From Ipomoea triloba (lineage: Eukaryota; Streptophyta; Magnoliopsida; Solanales; Convolvulaceae): a DNA stretch of 64,000 nt. A program made the position numbers and the translations under genes. The stretch spans positions 18,578,529-18,642,528 of the forward strand of contig NC_044920.1 of assembly GCF_003576645.1 (NCBI RefSeq), given 5' to 3'. This document shows positions 23,651 to 33,069 of this stretch, one piece after another. Below the pieces are notes generated by a model. That model searched no databases. It saw nothing but the letters and a program-made list of their open reading frames with translations, and was not told the DNA's origin. The number at the start of each line of letters is the position of its first letter. Positions within the stretch are counted from its first letter, which is position 1.

Positions 23651-23804
23651 ATGGTCAAATCTTATCTTCTTGTATTTAGTGCCATGAACTGTTTCGCATG
23701 TGAGGGGCGGTTTCATCAACTTTATGGCAGCTTTGGAGTTACACAAGCATTGAATGGTCATTCATATTGCATCCCGTGACTCAACAGTGGTAACCTTATT
23801 GGGC

Positions 23805-23812
23805 TATAAATA
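23805..23812 (+). promoter_or_regulatory. Candidate internal TATA box 1
   Basis: TATAAATA in GGGCTATAAATAAGAGGG, 46 bp before the ATG at 23851. The spacing suits a short 5' leader. Similar to the TATA region of SIRE-type LTRs, so it could be LTR-derived. Inference only. Confidence 0.35.
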
Positions 23813-23850
23813 AGAGGGTTTCTTTCAGAAGTTCATATCATCAACTTCCC

Positions 23851-24219
23851 ATGGAGAAAAAGAAAGGAAAAGATGATGTTCCATTCTTTTATAGAGGAAA
23901 GAAACCGGCAGTCAAGTCCAAAGATTTTCAAGGAGAAAACTATCCAGAATCAACGAAGGGTGAACAGATTACGGAGCTTCCTGATAATCCAAGCAAGAAT
24001 CCTATTCCCATCCAAGGTGAATGGATCCCCAAATACGAGGAGATCCACAACGATGGGATACTGGAATCGGGAGGAGAGTCCTGCACAAGAGGGACTCCTA
24101 CTGCTGCACATTCTGGAAAAGGGCCTTCCTCAACCAAATGGAGAACCAAGGGAAATGGAGAGGAAGACCAGATGGGACTTTCTGAGGTCTGCAGCAGCCA
24201 AAGGGATGATCATACCTAA
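23851..24219 (+). CDS. Small ORF after pol, unknown function
   Basis: 122 codons from an ATG in good context (CCCATGGAG). It is very basic and acidic (begins MEKKKGKDDVPFFYRGKK), rich in Gly, Ser and Pro, with no domain I recognise. A longer overlapping frame (23873-24346) reads through the same DNA in another phase and has no better support. It lies 200 bp after the pol stop and 46 bp after a TATA-like box. It may be the decayed 5' part of a second accessory ORF. Low confidence that it is translated. Confidence 0.35.
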   Translation: MEKKKGKDDVPFFYRGKKPAVKSKDFQGENYPESTKGEQITELPDNPSKNPIPIQGEWIPKYEEIHNDGILESGGESCTRGTPTAAHSGKGPSSTKWRTKGNGEEDQMGLSEVCSSQRDDHT

Positions 24220-24419
24220 TCCAAAGACATTAAGAGGATTAGCGATGAAGATGGTCACTCCCAACTATAGTAAGCAGCTCCGGAGAGAAGAACAAGAAAA
24301 GGGAATAGCCACCCCCAGTTCTGTTATTAGACAAATAGGACTTTAGATGGCTAGTTCCTGCCTTAACGATAGATTCCTATTAGGCTGACCAAGGCCAAAC
24401 AAAAGTTTCTAGGGAATTT

Positions 24420-25150
24420 AATAGGATATTGATTCATATGTAATGTATCTGGAAATCACTAAATGAACTTAAGGATATGTTCCAAGTGATATCTTTTAAA
24501 TGAATCAAACTTGTTTCTCTCGCAATCTGTGTTCGAAAGGTAGTTCGAGAGGTCACCCGATCAGTTTGTCTACATACATTATGTCTCGAAGAAGGGTAGT
24601 TCGAGAGGTCACTTCGAAAGGTAACAAACTGATATCTCTGAAAGGAGGAATAAGGAGGGTTAGGGATCAAAGGGAAGATCCCTAACCAGATCAAGATGGA
24701 GGAATAAGGAGGGTTAGGGATCAATCACTCAGGGGGAAGATCCTTAACCAGATCAAGACGGAAGAATAAGGAGGTTTAGGGATCAATCACTCAGGGGGAA
24801 GATCCTTAAACTCATGAGGAAGATCATTCACCTTCGAAAGGTGAATTTGATAAGCTCAACGGATATATGAGGTGGAACGGCTATCTTTGGACATAAATGC
24901 TAGCCACGTGGTCATCGGTTACTGACGGTTTTTCGCACTTAAGGGCATTATCTTGATTAGTGGGAGCATGCTTATTTTAAAATATCAATACTCCACTGTC
25001 TCAAAGCTTAAACCGTTCTATACTTTACCGAAATACCCTTACCAAAATACCTTATAAGCTGACCGTTATCAGGGGTATTTCTGACTTCTCACATCTTTTA
25101 AATCAACCGGGATCCTTCCACGGGTCAAACTCTCAACCCTACCCATATAT
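24420..25150 (+). other. Non-coding spacer with 3 short tandem units
   Basis: Holds the TTCGAGAGGTCAC motif twice (24543 and 24599) and three tandem units starting at 24644, 24698 and 24760 (GGAGGAATAAGGAGGGTTAG...). Each unit contains GGTTAGGGATC followed by a version of GATCCCTAACC, so each can form a stem. No long ORF. Confidence 0.7.
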
Positions 25151-25169
25151 CCAACCCGAATCCGCCTAA

Positions 25170-25177
25170 TATAAAAG
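25170..25177 (+). promoter_or_regulatory. Candidate internal TATA box 2, before the env-like ORF
   Basis: TATAAAAG in CCGCCTAATATAAAAGCAAAATCC, 115 bp before the ATG at 25285. Between them is a C/A-rich stretch typical of plant 5' leaders, ending TTTCTTCAATGGCG. This looks like an ordinary plant promoter and leader placed inside the element. Confidence 0.45.
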
Positions 25178-25284
25178 CAAAATCCTTCTTCTTTACCCGG
25201 ATTCAAACTCAAAACCATATACCCAAAATCCCCAAATCCTTAGACGCTGTACACATTCCCTCCAAAACACACAAACTTTCTTCA

Positions 25285-26460
25285 ATGGCGTCTGAATCAT
25301 CATCTTCTTCATCTTCATCTTCATCCTCCAGTGCATACCAGAGAGAGCTAGACCACATACGCTCTCAGATTAAACAAGTCAAGGCGGGAAGCATCCTTGA
25401 CAAAGATGGCTTCATCACCCACTCGCCAAATCCAACAATGGCGGAGAGAGTCTTGAAGAAATTTGAGAAGGCAGGACTAATGCGGTACATGACGCATGAC
25501 TACCGAACCATTCATGACCTCGACTACACAGAATGGTTCGCTCATGCCAAGGTCACGAAGGGCAAGATTGAAAGCCGCTTCAACGAAATAGACATAACAA
25601 TCTCTGTGGGTGATTTACGAGCAGCATTCGACTTTGCTACGTCGGAGGAGGCAGTCAAGCACCTATCGGACTACAACATGGATAAGCAGGAGTTTTGGGA
25701 CAAAATCCGATTGGAGACTGCACCACCCAGAGCATCCTCTGCCCTCCGCAGATTTCATTTGAAGGAGAGGTTTGCCCTAGCCGCCGAGCTCATCATAAAA
25801 TTCATCCTCGGCAAGGTGTCCGGAACAGACGAAGTCAATCTGGACACTCTGAAAATCCTCCACGCCATCTGGAACAACAACAAGTTGGACTGGGCTCACA
25901 TCATCTTCGACTGCCTCAAACACCAAGTGCAGAGCTCAGTTTCCAACTCCGACCTGACAATCTACAAAAAGGTTGGTTTTGGCTTTGTTGTTCAATTTCT
26001 ATTGAGACTGAAGGGCTTCGAACTGAGGGAAGGGCGAGAGGTTCATCGGAATACCTATATGGGTAGAACGAAACCTCAAGCTAAGGCAAAAGGTGCTAAG
26101 GATGCATCTTCACCCTCAAAGCCTAAGGGAAGGGGCAAAAGGAAAGCCCCAGCTAAGGAGAAGCGCTCTGATGACGAGCTTTTGGACACCCTAGTCAAGA
26201 GGGTTGAATTGAAAAGGAAGGCCAAGAGGACCAAGACTGCTGCTGTCACCCAGGTTCGAGAGGTGACACCGTCCGTTATACAAGTACCATTTGAGGACAG
26301 GGCACAAGCCCAGGGGGAACCTCAGGCTACACTGGCCACTGAGGTTGAGAGAGTGCCCCCTACCAAGTCCCTGTCAGGAACTTTAAGTGTTGATATACTT
26401 GCTGTTGATGGTGCTGAGGATGTTGATGAATCTGTTGGTTTGCCTCAAGAGGAGGCTTGA
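25285..26460 (+). CDS. Env-like ORF, first part
   Basis: 391 codons from ATGGCG in good plant context. It starts with a Ser run, then a ~230-residue globular region including LKERFALAAELIIKFILGKV and LDTLKILHAIWNNNKLDWAH. That pattern is found in the ORF downstream of pol in SIRE-type elements and in other plant transposon proteins, usually called 'envelope-like'. A Lys/Arg-rich segment follows (about 270-320: KAKGAKDASSPSKPKGRGKR), possibly nuclear or nucleic-acid binding. I see no signal peptide or transmembrane helix, so a real envelope role is not supported. It ends at TGA 26458-26460; the same frame stays open to 28902, so this is probably one broken ORF. Confidence 0.65.
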   Translation: MASESSSSSSSSSSSSAYQRELDHIRSQIKQVKAGSILDKDGFITHSPNPTMAERVLKKFEKAGLMRYMTHDYRTIHDLDYTEWFAHAKVTKGKIESRFNEIDITISVGDLRAAFDFATSEEAVKHLSDYNMDKQEFWDKIRLETAPPRASSALRRFHLKERFALAAELIIKFILGKVSGTDEVNLDTLKILHAIWNNNKLDWAHIIFDCLKHQVQSSVSNSDLTIYKKVGFGFVVQFLLRLKGFELREGREVHRNTYMGRTKPQAKAKGAKDASSPSKPKGRGKRKAPAKEKRSDDELLDTLVKRVELKRKAKRTKTAAVTQVREVTPSVIQVPFEDRAQAQGEPQATLATEVERVPPTKSLSGTLSVDILAVDGAEDVDESVGLPQEEA

Positions 26461-28902
26461 GAAGTTGAAGGTACTGGGATCAGTGATCCAGTACAGGGTA
26501 TTGTTGAGGAACCACGACAGGTGGTTCGAGAGGTAGATATTCCAGCAGCTGAAGATCTAGACTGTGTGGTGGCTGCTGATGGTCAGGGCACTGTGGTCAG
26601 GAACCCAGTGCAAGCTTTTCTGAATGATAGGTTGACACATGATCTCTCGGTTGTTCGAGAGATAACTGAACAAGCTGTGGAGTGTGCATCAGCAACAGAA
26701 ATCCTACCTGCTGACTCTGATGAGCTGAATGCTGAAATCACATCTCGATTGAATCAAAGTGTTGAGAATGTATCGAGTTTGGACGACTTCTCCAGAGTAC
26801 TTCGCTGGATCAACTGGAGAACAGGTCCCTTTGATCAATTGATCTCAAGAGCAGCAGAGATGGAGGCTGAGGAACGATTTGCACTAAACTGGTTAGATCT
26901 CACTGAAATCCCAGCCGACGAGCTTCAAAACCGTGCCCATGAGATGCAAGTAATCAGGAGTAATCTTGGTCGATCTGACAAAGGAAAGGGCATAGCTGTT
27001 GATGCACAAGAAGATGAAGCCGAGCCTGAAGAAGATCCTGAACTAGATGCTCAATTTCGAGAGGATATCAGGCTTGCCACAGCAATATCCTTGGGACAAA
27101 GTGTAGAACACACGAGAGGTCCAGGAGAGACCTCTGGGGTTGCTCGAGATGATGCTGACACTCCTACTCCAACTGCAGCAATCCCCTTGTCCCAAGTGAG
27201 TGAATCTGCTCTAGAAGACCAGGTAGCTTCGAGAGGTGAATCCGAGACCTCTGAAGCACATGAGGTGGCACCTAACTCTGTCTTACTACTGCCACCACCT
27301 GAGTCCACACCCTCGAATGCAACAGATGAAGCTCAGACAGTTCGAGAGGGTGAAATTTTGTTGCTCCAACTCCCAGGCTTTCCCATCGATATGGTTAATA
27401 GGGAAAGGTGGAGTGCACCAGTTGCTCCTGAGATAATAGATATTCCAGATTCACCAGAGCATACTGAAGTGCAAACAAGTGAGCAACAAGAGCAGAATGA
27501 GGAGAACCCTGCTGGTTCGAGAGTTGAGGTTCAAGAAGGTGGAAACCGGGAAGCACCTGCCGATGAATCAACTCCTCCAGTAGATGATCACGTTCCCAGC
27601 ACTGGTTCGAGAGGTAGTGTTGAGGGGGAACCTCAATCAGATGGAAACCGGGAAGCATCTGATGCAGAGACTCCCACCTTGGCCAATCCTACCTTACCAG
27701 CAGCTGAAGCTGAGGCTCCAGGTTCGGGAGGTGAAGAGCAAGAAGTGATCCATCCCTCAGGTGGAAACCGGGAAGCACCTGATATGGAGCTACCTTCGAG
27801 CTCTGATCCCAGTGTCCCTGCTGAACCTCAGGAAGTCAGTCGAGAGGTGGAATCACGAATGCAAGTCATGGGTGGAAATCTGGAAGCACCCAAGTCCCCT
27901 CCGACTAGAGGTACCACTCAATCTTCTTCTCCTTCTTCTTCGGACTTTGATCAACAGGCCGAACGAGCTTTCATTGGCGAGGTGCGTCAATTCATGGCTG
28001 ATCAATCTCAGAGGATGGCTCAACTTGAGCATGTACTTGCTGTTGTTCGAAACGCTGCAATTCCTGTGACTGGCTCCGGTGACTCCCAAGCCAATCACGA
28101 AGAACTTCTCGAACAAGCAGTGTGGGCTGAGAATGCAGCACAAAGGGCTGCGGATGAGGCTGCGGTAGCTCGAGCAGAGACTGAAAGGATGAGAACTGAG
28201 TTCGCCGAGTTACGAGCAGAACTTCAAGCCCACCAACGCTCAAGTGAACTTCGACAGGATGTGATGCAAACCATACTCACTGACCTGTCGCACCAAATGC
28301 CTGCCCAAATCCATGCACTCTTCGACGGTTTGTCCTCCTTACTTTCCCTCCGCTATGATGCCAACAAGGGGGAAAAGAAGACTCAGGGAGGGACTTCAAC
28401 CAGCAAGAAGAGGGCGGCAAGTGAACCAGCTGGACCTCCTCCTCCTCCAAAAGTTCCAAAGTCAACAAGAAAACAAATGGAGGAAGCTGAAAGAGCAGAT
28501 ATGTTAAGGATCCAGCGTTCACTAGAAATAGGAGAAAGAAGAGAAGAAGACAAGGAAATCAGAAGAAAGAAACAAGAACAACAAACAGCCAAAGAGAAGA
28601 GAGACAAGCTACTCCTACAGAGCTACAAGGCAGGGACCAAAGAAGACTCAAACGAATATCTTCATGGAATCATAGTAAGTCTTCTTACCAAAACTGACTT
28701 AGCTCTTCATAGCGGTCTCACTCTTCCGGAATGCATCGAATGGTGGAGAGATGGGGTGATTGAAGGCAACTTCATAGGTGAAGCCTTTGTCAATTACCTT
28801 CACCTGGATATATCAAACGAATATCTAGAGCAGGTGAACTTTGAAGACCTCCACAAGACACGAGCAGCCATAAACGAGAAGAGGAAAGCGAATAAGCAGT
28901 AA
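26461..28902 (+). CDS. Env-like ORF, second part after an internal TGA
   Basis: In frame with 25285-26460; together about 1205 codons. After the TGA (26458-26460, possibly from CGA by C-to-T change) the frame is open for 813 codons. It holds an acidic, Pro/Glu/Ser-rich region with a repeated GGNREAP-like unit (27539, 27641, 27761 and 27871), long predicted coiled coils (VRQFMADQSQRMAQLEHVL; AERMRTEF..LRAELQAHQ; a KEKRDKLLLQ segment), a proline run (PPPPP), and a C-terminal folded stretch. No membrane segment is visible. TTCGAGAGGT-type words occur about ten times in two different codon phases. The function is unknown. Confidence 0.6.
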   Translation, partial: EVEGTGISDPVQGIVEEPRQVVREVDIPAAEDLDCVVAADGQGTVVRNPVQAFLNDRLTHDLSVVREITEQAVECASATEILPADSDELNAEITSRLNQSVENVSSLDDFSRVLRWINWRTGPFDQLISRAAEMEAEERFALNWLDLTEIPADELQNRAHEMQVIRSNLGRSDKGKGIAVDAQEDEAEPEEDPELDAQFREDIRLATAISLGQSVEHTRGPGETSGVARDDADTPTPTAAIPLSQVSESALEDQVASRGESETSEAHEVAPNSVLLLPPPESTPSNATDEAQTVREGEILLLQLPGFPIDMVNRERWSAPVAPEIIDIPDSPEHTEVQTSEQQEQNEENPAGSRVEVQEGGNREAPADESTPPVDDHVPSTGSRGSVEGEPQSDGNREASDAETPTLANPTLPAAEAEAPGSGGEEQEVIHPSGGNREAPDMELPSSSDPSVPAEPQEVSREVESRMQVMGGNLEAPKSPPTRGTTQSSSPSSSDFDQQAERAFIGEVRQFMADQSQRMAQLEHVLAVVRNAAIPVTGSGDSQANHEELLEQAVWAENAAQRAADEAAVARAETERMRTEFAELRAELQAHQRSSELRQDVMQTILTDLSHQMPAQIHALFDGLSSLLSLRYDANKGEKKTQGGTSTSKKRAASEPAGPPPPPKVPKSTRKQMEEAERADMLRIQRSLEIGERREEDKEIRRKKQEQQTAKEKRDKLLLQSYKAGTKEDSNEYLHGIIVSLLTKTDLALHSGLTLPECIEWWRDGVIEGNFIGEAFVNYLHLDISNEYLEQVNFEDLHKTRAAINEKRKANKQ

Positions 28903-29145
28903 GCTCTCGATGTCTACATGCATTCGAATTTGATGTTGTTCTTTATCTTCTCTCTTTTCTGCTAAAGCCCTGTAAAACACTCCTGTTATGATAATATATA
29001 TATCTTTTATTGGGGTGTTGCGTGAGTTTGGTTATTCTTGCTTTAGTAGATCAGTTGTCAAACTTACCATATGCGCTGAAAATAAAATCAATGCTTTTTC
29101 TTTTTCAAATCAGCCATATAAGTAAGTATAAGTGTTGGCATCATC
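28903..29145 (+). other. 3' untranslated region of the element
   Basis: Between the env-like stop and the polypurine tract. T-rich, with TATATATATCTTTTATTGG near 28994; no reading frame. Confidence 0.5.
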
Positions 29146-29159
29146 AAAAAGGGGGAAAT
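29146..29159 (+). promoter_or_regulatory. Polypurine tract
   Basis: AAAAAGGGGGAAAT directly before the 3' LTR (TGTTAGG starts at 29160). It primes plus-strand DNA synthesis. Confidence 0.85.
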
Positions 29160-31208
29160 TGTTAGGAACATCATGTAATAGGTTTTGATGATACCAACTG
29201 TTAAGTAAGAATCCCCAAGTCTCGATTCATAGGCAAAACAATGTAAGTTCGATAAGTAAACTAAGAGCGAAAATACAACCGGGTAATTTGAGCTCAACTC
29301 GGGAAATATTTAAGCTTAAGGTAAACTTGTTTGAACAACTTAGAAGTTTTCGTGTTGTAAGCAAACAGATAGATCAGAAGCAGGCACGAGACAACTCTGG
29401 AGGAATAAGGGTCTACGAGACATCAACTAAGTCTCGAGACACAAGCCAAGTTCGAGAGGTAAGGACCTCTCGATATACCTATCGAGTTCGAGACGTAAAG
29501 AATATTCGAGAGATAGACCTCTCGATACATGGGACTGAAACATCAAGTGGTCGAGACATCTTTTATGGTCTCGATAAACCGGCACTTCTCCAAGAGGCTG
29601 AATGTTAGTCAACATGTGCAGATAAAATACTCTAAGTTTGGAGAAGAAGAATATCATGGAGATAAAATATTGAAGAGGTGCTGAGCGGGAGGTTTCAAAA
29701 TGGACGGAAGTGGATGACACGTCAGACCTCCACCACAAACGGTCAAGAAGTGCACCAATCCTGAAGTGGTCAGATTCCCCAAACAAGGAATGATGGGAAC
29801 ATAAAAAGAGTAACTTTATCCAAAAGAAGCAAGTGAAGCATGAACTCAAGAAAGTGGAATATGGAATATTCACTACAAAACAAAAGGCTCAAGTTACAAG
29901 ACCACTACTCCATGAAAAATGCTGAAATTGTACAAAGACCCATGTTCGGCGTGGGAGACCAATTTCAAACGGAATAGTTTTCCCTCCAACGGAACTATTC
30001 TTCTACTCTCATATATAAGGACGTAAAGACACAGAAGAAACTGGGGTTGTGAAAGAGGTCAAGAGGTTAACAAGAGGTGTCTGATAAAAACGTTCCAGTG
30101 CAAAGTGCTTAACTTGGAATATCATCATGATATTCAATACAGCGAGAGAACACATCTTAGTGTTCGAAGAGAGTTACAAAGCTAAACTGTCATACATCCA
30201 GAAGGTGACCAAAGCTGCTCTACATCAAAGTTGATTCAACGATAGCTTGTGGTCAGATTGGAGATTGTTACATTCAACTGTGACTATCAACAACGTCTTG
30301 CTTTGGATTAAGCAAGGGAGGTGGAGTATCCTGGCTGCTGTCCGAGCGAAAGAAACCTGAGGCTTGACGCGGGCTTGGTGATCAAAGGTCAAGCGCTCGA
30401 GAGGTGGAGTAACTGGAAGCGGGGAGAAAAACCTGAGGAGAGGCGGAGGAACCTGGCTGCTGTCCGAGCGAAAGAAACCTGAGGCTTGACGCGGGCTTGG
30501 TGATCAAAGGTCAAGCGCTCGAGAGGTGGAGTAACTGGAAGCGGGGAGAAAAACCTGAGGAGAGGCGGAGGAACCTGGCTGCTGTCCGAGCGAAAGAAAC
30601 CTGAGGCTTGACGCGGGCTTGGTGATCAAAGGTCAAGCGCTCGAGAGGTGGAGTAACTGGAAGCGGGGAGAAAAACCTGAGGAGAGGCGGAGTAACTTGG
30701 CTGCTGTCCGAGCGAAAGAAACCTGAGGCTTGACGCGGGCTTGGTGATCAAAGGTCAAGTGCTCGAGAGGTGGAGTAACTGGAAGCGGGGCGAAAAACCT
30801 GAGGCTTGAGGCGGGCTTGGTGATCAAAGCTCAAGCGCTCGTCATTGTACTAAATAAGGGAAGTTTTTAGTGCAATCCTTCCAGGGAGTTTCTGGAAGAA
30901 GAGTGGACGTAGGCGGGTTGGCCGAACCACTTAAAAATCTCTCTTGCATTTACTTACTGTTTTCATCTCTCGCTAACTTCTCGATTGCACTGCATATAAT
31001 AACACCTCTCGAACTAACCCAAACTCGTGCTAACTAAAAGGGGATAACATTTCCGCTGCGCATAAAACTTTGTCTTCACCTCGTGAGGTATCGAACCTAA
31101 ACATCCTAAGTTCAATACACACGAGAGGTTGAAAAGATTTGCAAAATCTTATACAAGTCTATTCACCCCCCCCCTCTAGACTTGTACCCCATCCCCTTGG
31201 GACCAACA
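29160..31208 (+). repeat. 3' LTR (2049 bp)
   Basis: Nearly identical to 16316-18120 (for example GATTGAAAC/GACTGAAAC, TTGTGCAAAG/TTGTACAAAG), but 244 bp longer because it has two more 122-bp repeat units. The ~38 bp at the left edge of the array also differ (CAACGTCTTGCTTTGGATTA here, a repeat-derived sequence in the 5' LTR). Ends GGGACCAACA, followed by the target duplication GGATT. Confidence 0.95.
30319..30841 (+). repeat. 122-bp tandem repeat array in the 3' LTR
   Basis: About four and a half units of the array described for the 5' LTR; CTCGAGAGG starts at 30396, 30518, 30640 and 30762. Confidence 0.9.
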
Positions 31209-31356
31209 GGATTTTGACGATAAGAAACACGATCCTTGTCTTTAGTCTGTTAGCCTGTGCACCTAGAGTGAACTCTATCTGTATTCGAGTGGGGTTCAGT
31301 CTGGGTGTGGCGGTAACTACTCCGGAGATACGGCATAGCCGAACCGGGGTGTTACA
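31209..31356. mobile_element. Ty3/gypsy solo LTR, right part
   Basis: Begins with the copia target duplication GGATT and runs to CCGGGGTGTTACA, then the gypsy target duplication CTCCA (31357-31361). It completes the LTR that begins at 12902. A second copy of this segment is at 32405-32552. Confidence 0.8.
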
Positions 31357-31668
31357 CTCCATCTAGATGAAAATGTATACGGAAAATCAGCGCAAATGGT
31401 ATAGGAGACGACGATCGCATAATGAAAAGACAATAACACCCCTATGTTGGACTAAAATTGGCAATGCCACAATAACAGTAAGACCAATACTGGAAATTGC
31501 TTTAATTAATATTAATGTGACTCAATTACAATTAAGATAATTGATTACTCATTTATTATTCTTATGAAATAATGTTTGGTATTATTATTGTAATATTGAT
31601 TATCAATTTTGAATCAAGGGATCAATTAGGTGTACAATTAATTTGGCTTGTATGGTTCCAATAGATTN

Positions 31669-32264
31669 GTTTTATGCGCAGCGGAAATGTTATCCCCTTT
31701 TAGTTAGCACGAGTTTGGGTTAGTTCGAGAGGTGTGATTATATGCAGTGCAATCGAGAAGTTAGCGAGAGATAAAACAGAAAGTAAATGCAAGAGAGATT
31801 TTTAAGTGGTTCGGCCAACCCGCCTACTTCCACTCTTCTTCCAGAAACTCCCTGGAAGGATTGCACTAAAAACTTCCCTTTGTACATACGAGCGCTTGAG
31901 CTTTGATCACCAAGCCGCCTCAAGCCTCAGGTTTTTCGCCCGCTTCCAGTTACTCCACCTCTCGAGCACTTGACCTTTGATCACCAAGCCCGGTCAAGCC
32001 TCAGGTTTCTTTCGCTCGGACAGCAGCCAGGTTTGCCTCTCCTCAGGTTTTTCTCCCGCTTCCAGTTACTCCACCTCTGAGCTTGACCTTTGATCACCAA
32101 GCCCGCTCAAGCCTCAGGTAATCAGCACGAGAGCACCTGCTCAAGCCTCAGGTTTCTTTCGCTGACCGATACTCCACCTCCCTTGCTTAATCCAAAGCAA
32201 GACGTTGTTGATAGTCACAGTTGAATGTAACAATCTCCAATCTGACCACAAGCTATCGTTGAAT
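31669..32264 (-). repeat. Inverted partial copy of the SIRE-type LTR
   Basis: Reverse complement of about 30233-31067 of the 3' LTR: starts GTTTTATGCGCAGCGG and ends CACAAGCTATCGTTGAA. It has a reduced and altered set of the 122-bp repeats, so it is not a simple copy. It then joins directly to LTR sequence in normal orientation at 32265. Taken alone, the second contig would carry an LTR with an internal inversion. Confidence 0.75.
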
Positions 32265-32863
32265 TTTGTCTTCACCTCGTGAGGTATCGAACCTAAACAT
32301 CCTAAGTTCAATACACACGAGAGGTTGAAAAGATTTGCAAAATCTTATACAAGTCTATTCACCCCCCCCCTCTAGACTTGTACCCCATCCCCTTGGGACC
32401 AACAGGATTTTGACGATAAGAAACACGATCCTTGTCTTTAGTCTGTTAGCCTGTGCACCTAGAGTGAACTCTATCTGTATTCGAGTGGGGTTCAGTCTGG
32501 GTGTGGCGGTAACTACTCCGGAGATACGGCATAGCCGAACCGGGGTGTTACACTCCATCTAGATGAAAATGTATACGGAAAATCAGCGCAAATGGTATAG
32601 GAGACGACGATCGCATAATGAAAAGACAATAACACCCCTATGTTGGACTAAAATTGGCAATGCCACAATAACAGTAAGACCAATACTGGAAATTGCTTTA
32701 ATTAATATTAATGTGACTCAATTACAATTAAGATAATTGATTACTCATTTATTATTCTTATGAAATAATGTTTGGTATTATTATTGTAATATTGATTATC
32801 AATTTTGAATCAAGGGATCAATTAGGTGTACAATTAATTTGGCTTGTATGGTTCCAATAGATT

Positions 32864-33069
32864 GTCTAACCGATCGTCTTAGTGGACATGATCCATACAG
32901 CTATTTAACAGTAGGTCATTATTATTCATAGTTAATGTATTTTTGTAGATGTTCTATCATTTGATAGAACCTAGATTAAGAACTATATAAGTCATTTTAC
33001 GATAGATTTTCAAAGGGTAACGGATCAAAAATCTTTTGCCAATTGTACAACTAGAAATTGTCGTTATGA
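32864..33069. other. Short unassigned intergenic stretch
   Basis: Unique AT-rich sequence right of the duplicated segment. Nothing recognisable. Confidence 0.5.

Larger units (their letters stand above)
16316..31208 (+). mobile_element. Complete SIRE/Maximus-type Ty1/copia element (14,893 bp)
   Basis: Bounded by TG...CA, with the 5-bp target duplication GGATT at 16311-16315 and 31209-31213. Order: 5' LTR, PBS, gag, protease, integrase, reverse transcriptase, RNase H, a 5.5-kb region with a small ORF and a long env-like ORF, polypurine tract, 3' LTR. The domain order (integrase before RT) is copia. The large size, long LTRs, large gag and an extra ORF after pol are the marks of the SIRE/Maximus lineage. 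The LTRs differ at only about a dozen visible positions apart from repeat number, so insertion is recent. It sits inside a gypsy solo LTR. Gag and pol are in different frames, and pol and the env-like ORF each carry one internal stop, so autonomy is doubtful. Confidence 0.93.
31068..32863. repeat. Duplicated segment around a single N (likely assembly join)
   Basis: 31069-31667 recurs at 32265-32863 without visible differences (offset 1196), covering the copia LTR end, the gypsy LTR end and the flank. A single N at 31668 follows the first copy, and between the copies lies an inverted LTR piece. Identity that stops exactly at an N suggests two alternative contigs placed in series rather than a real tandem duplication. 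Confidence 0.75.

Noticed and set aside
25285..28902. A true retroviral envelope glycoprotein
   Set aside because: No signal peptide, transmembrane helix or cleavage motif is visible. Only the position after pol and similarity to plant 'env-like' ORFs support the name.
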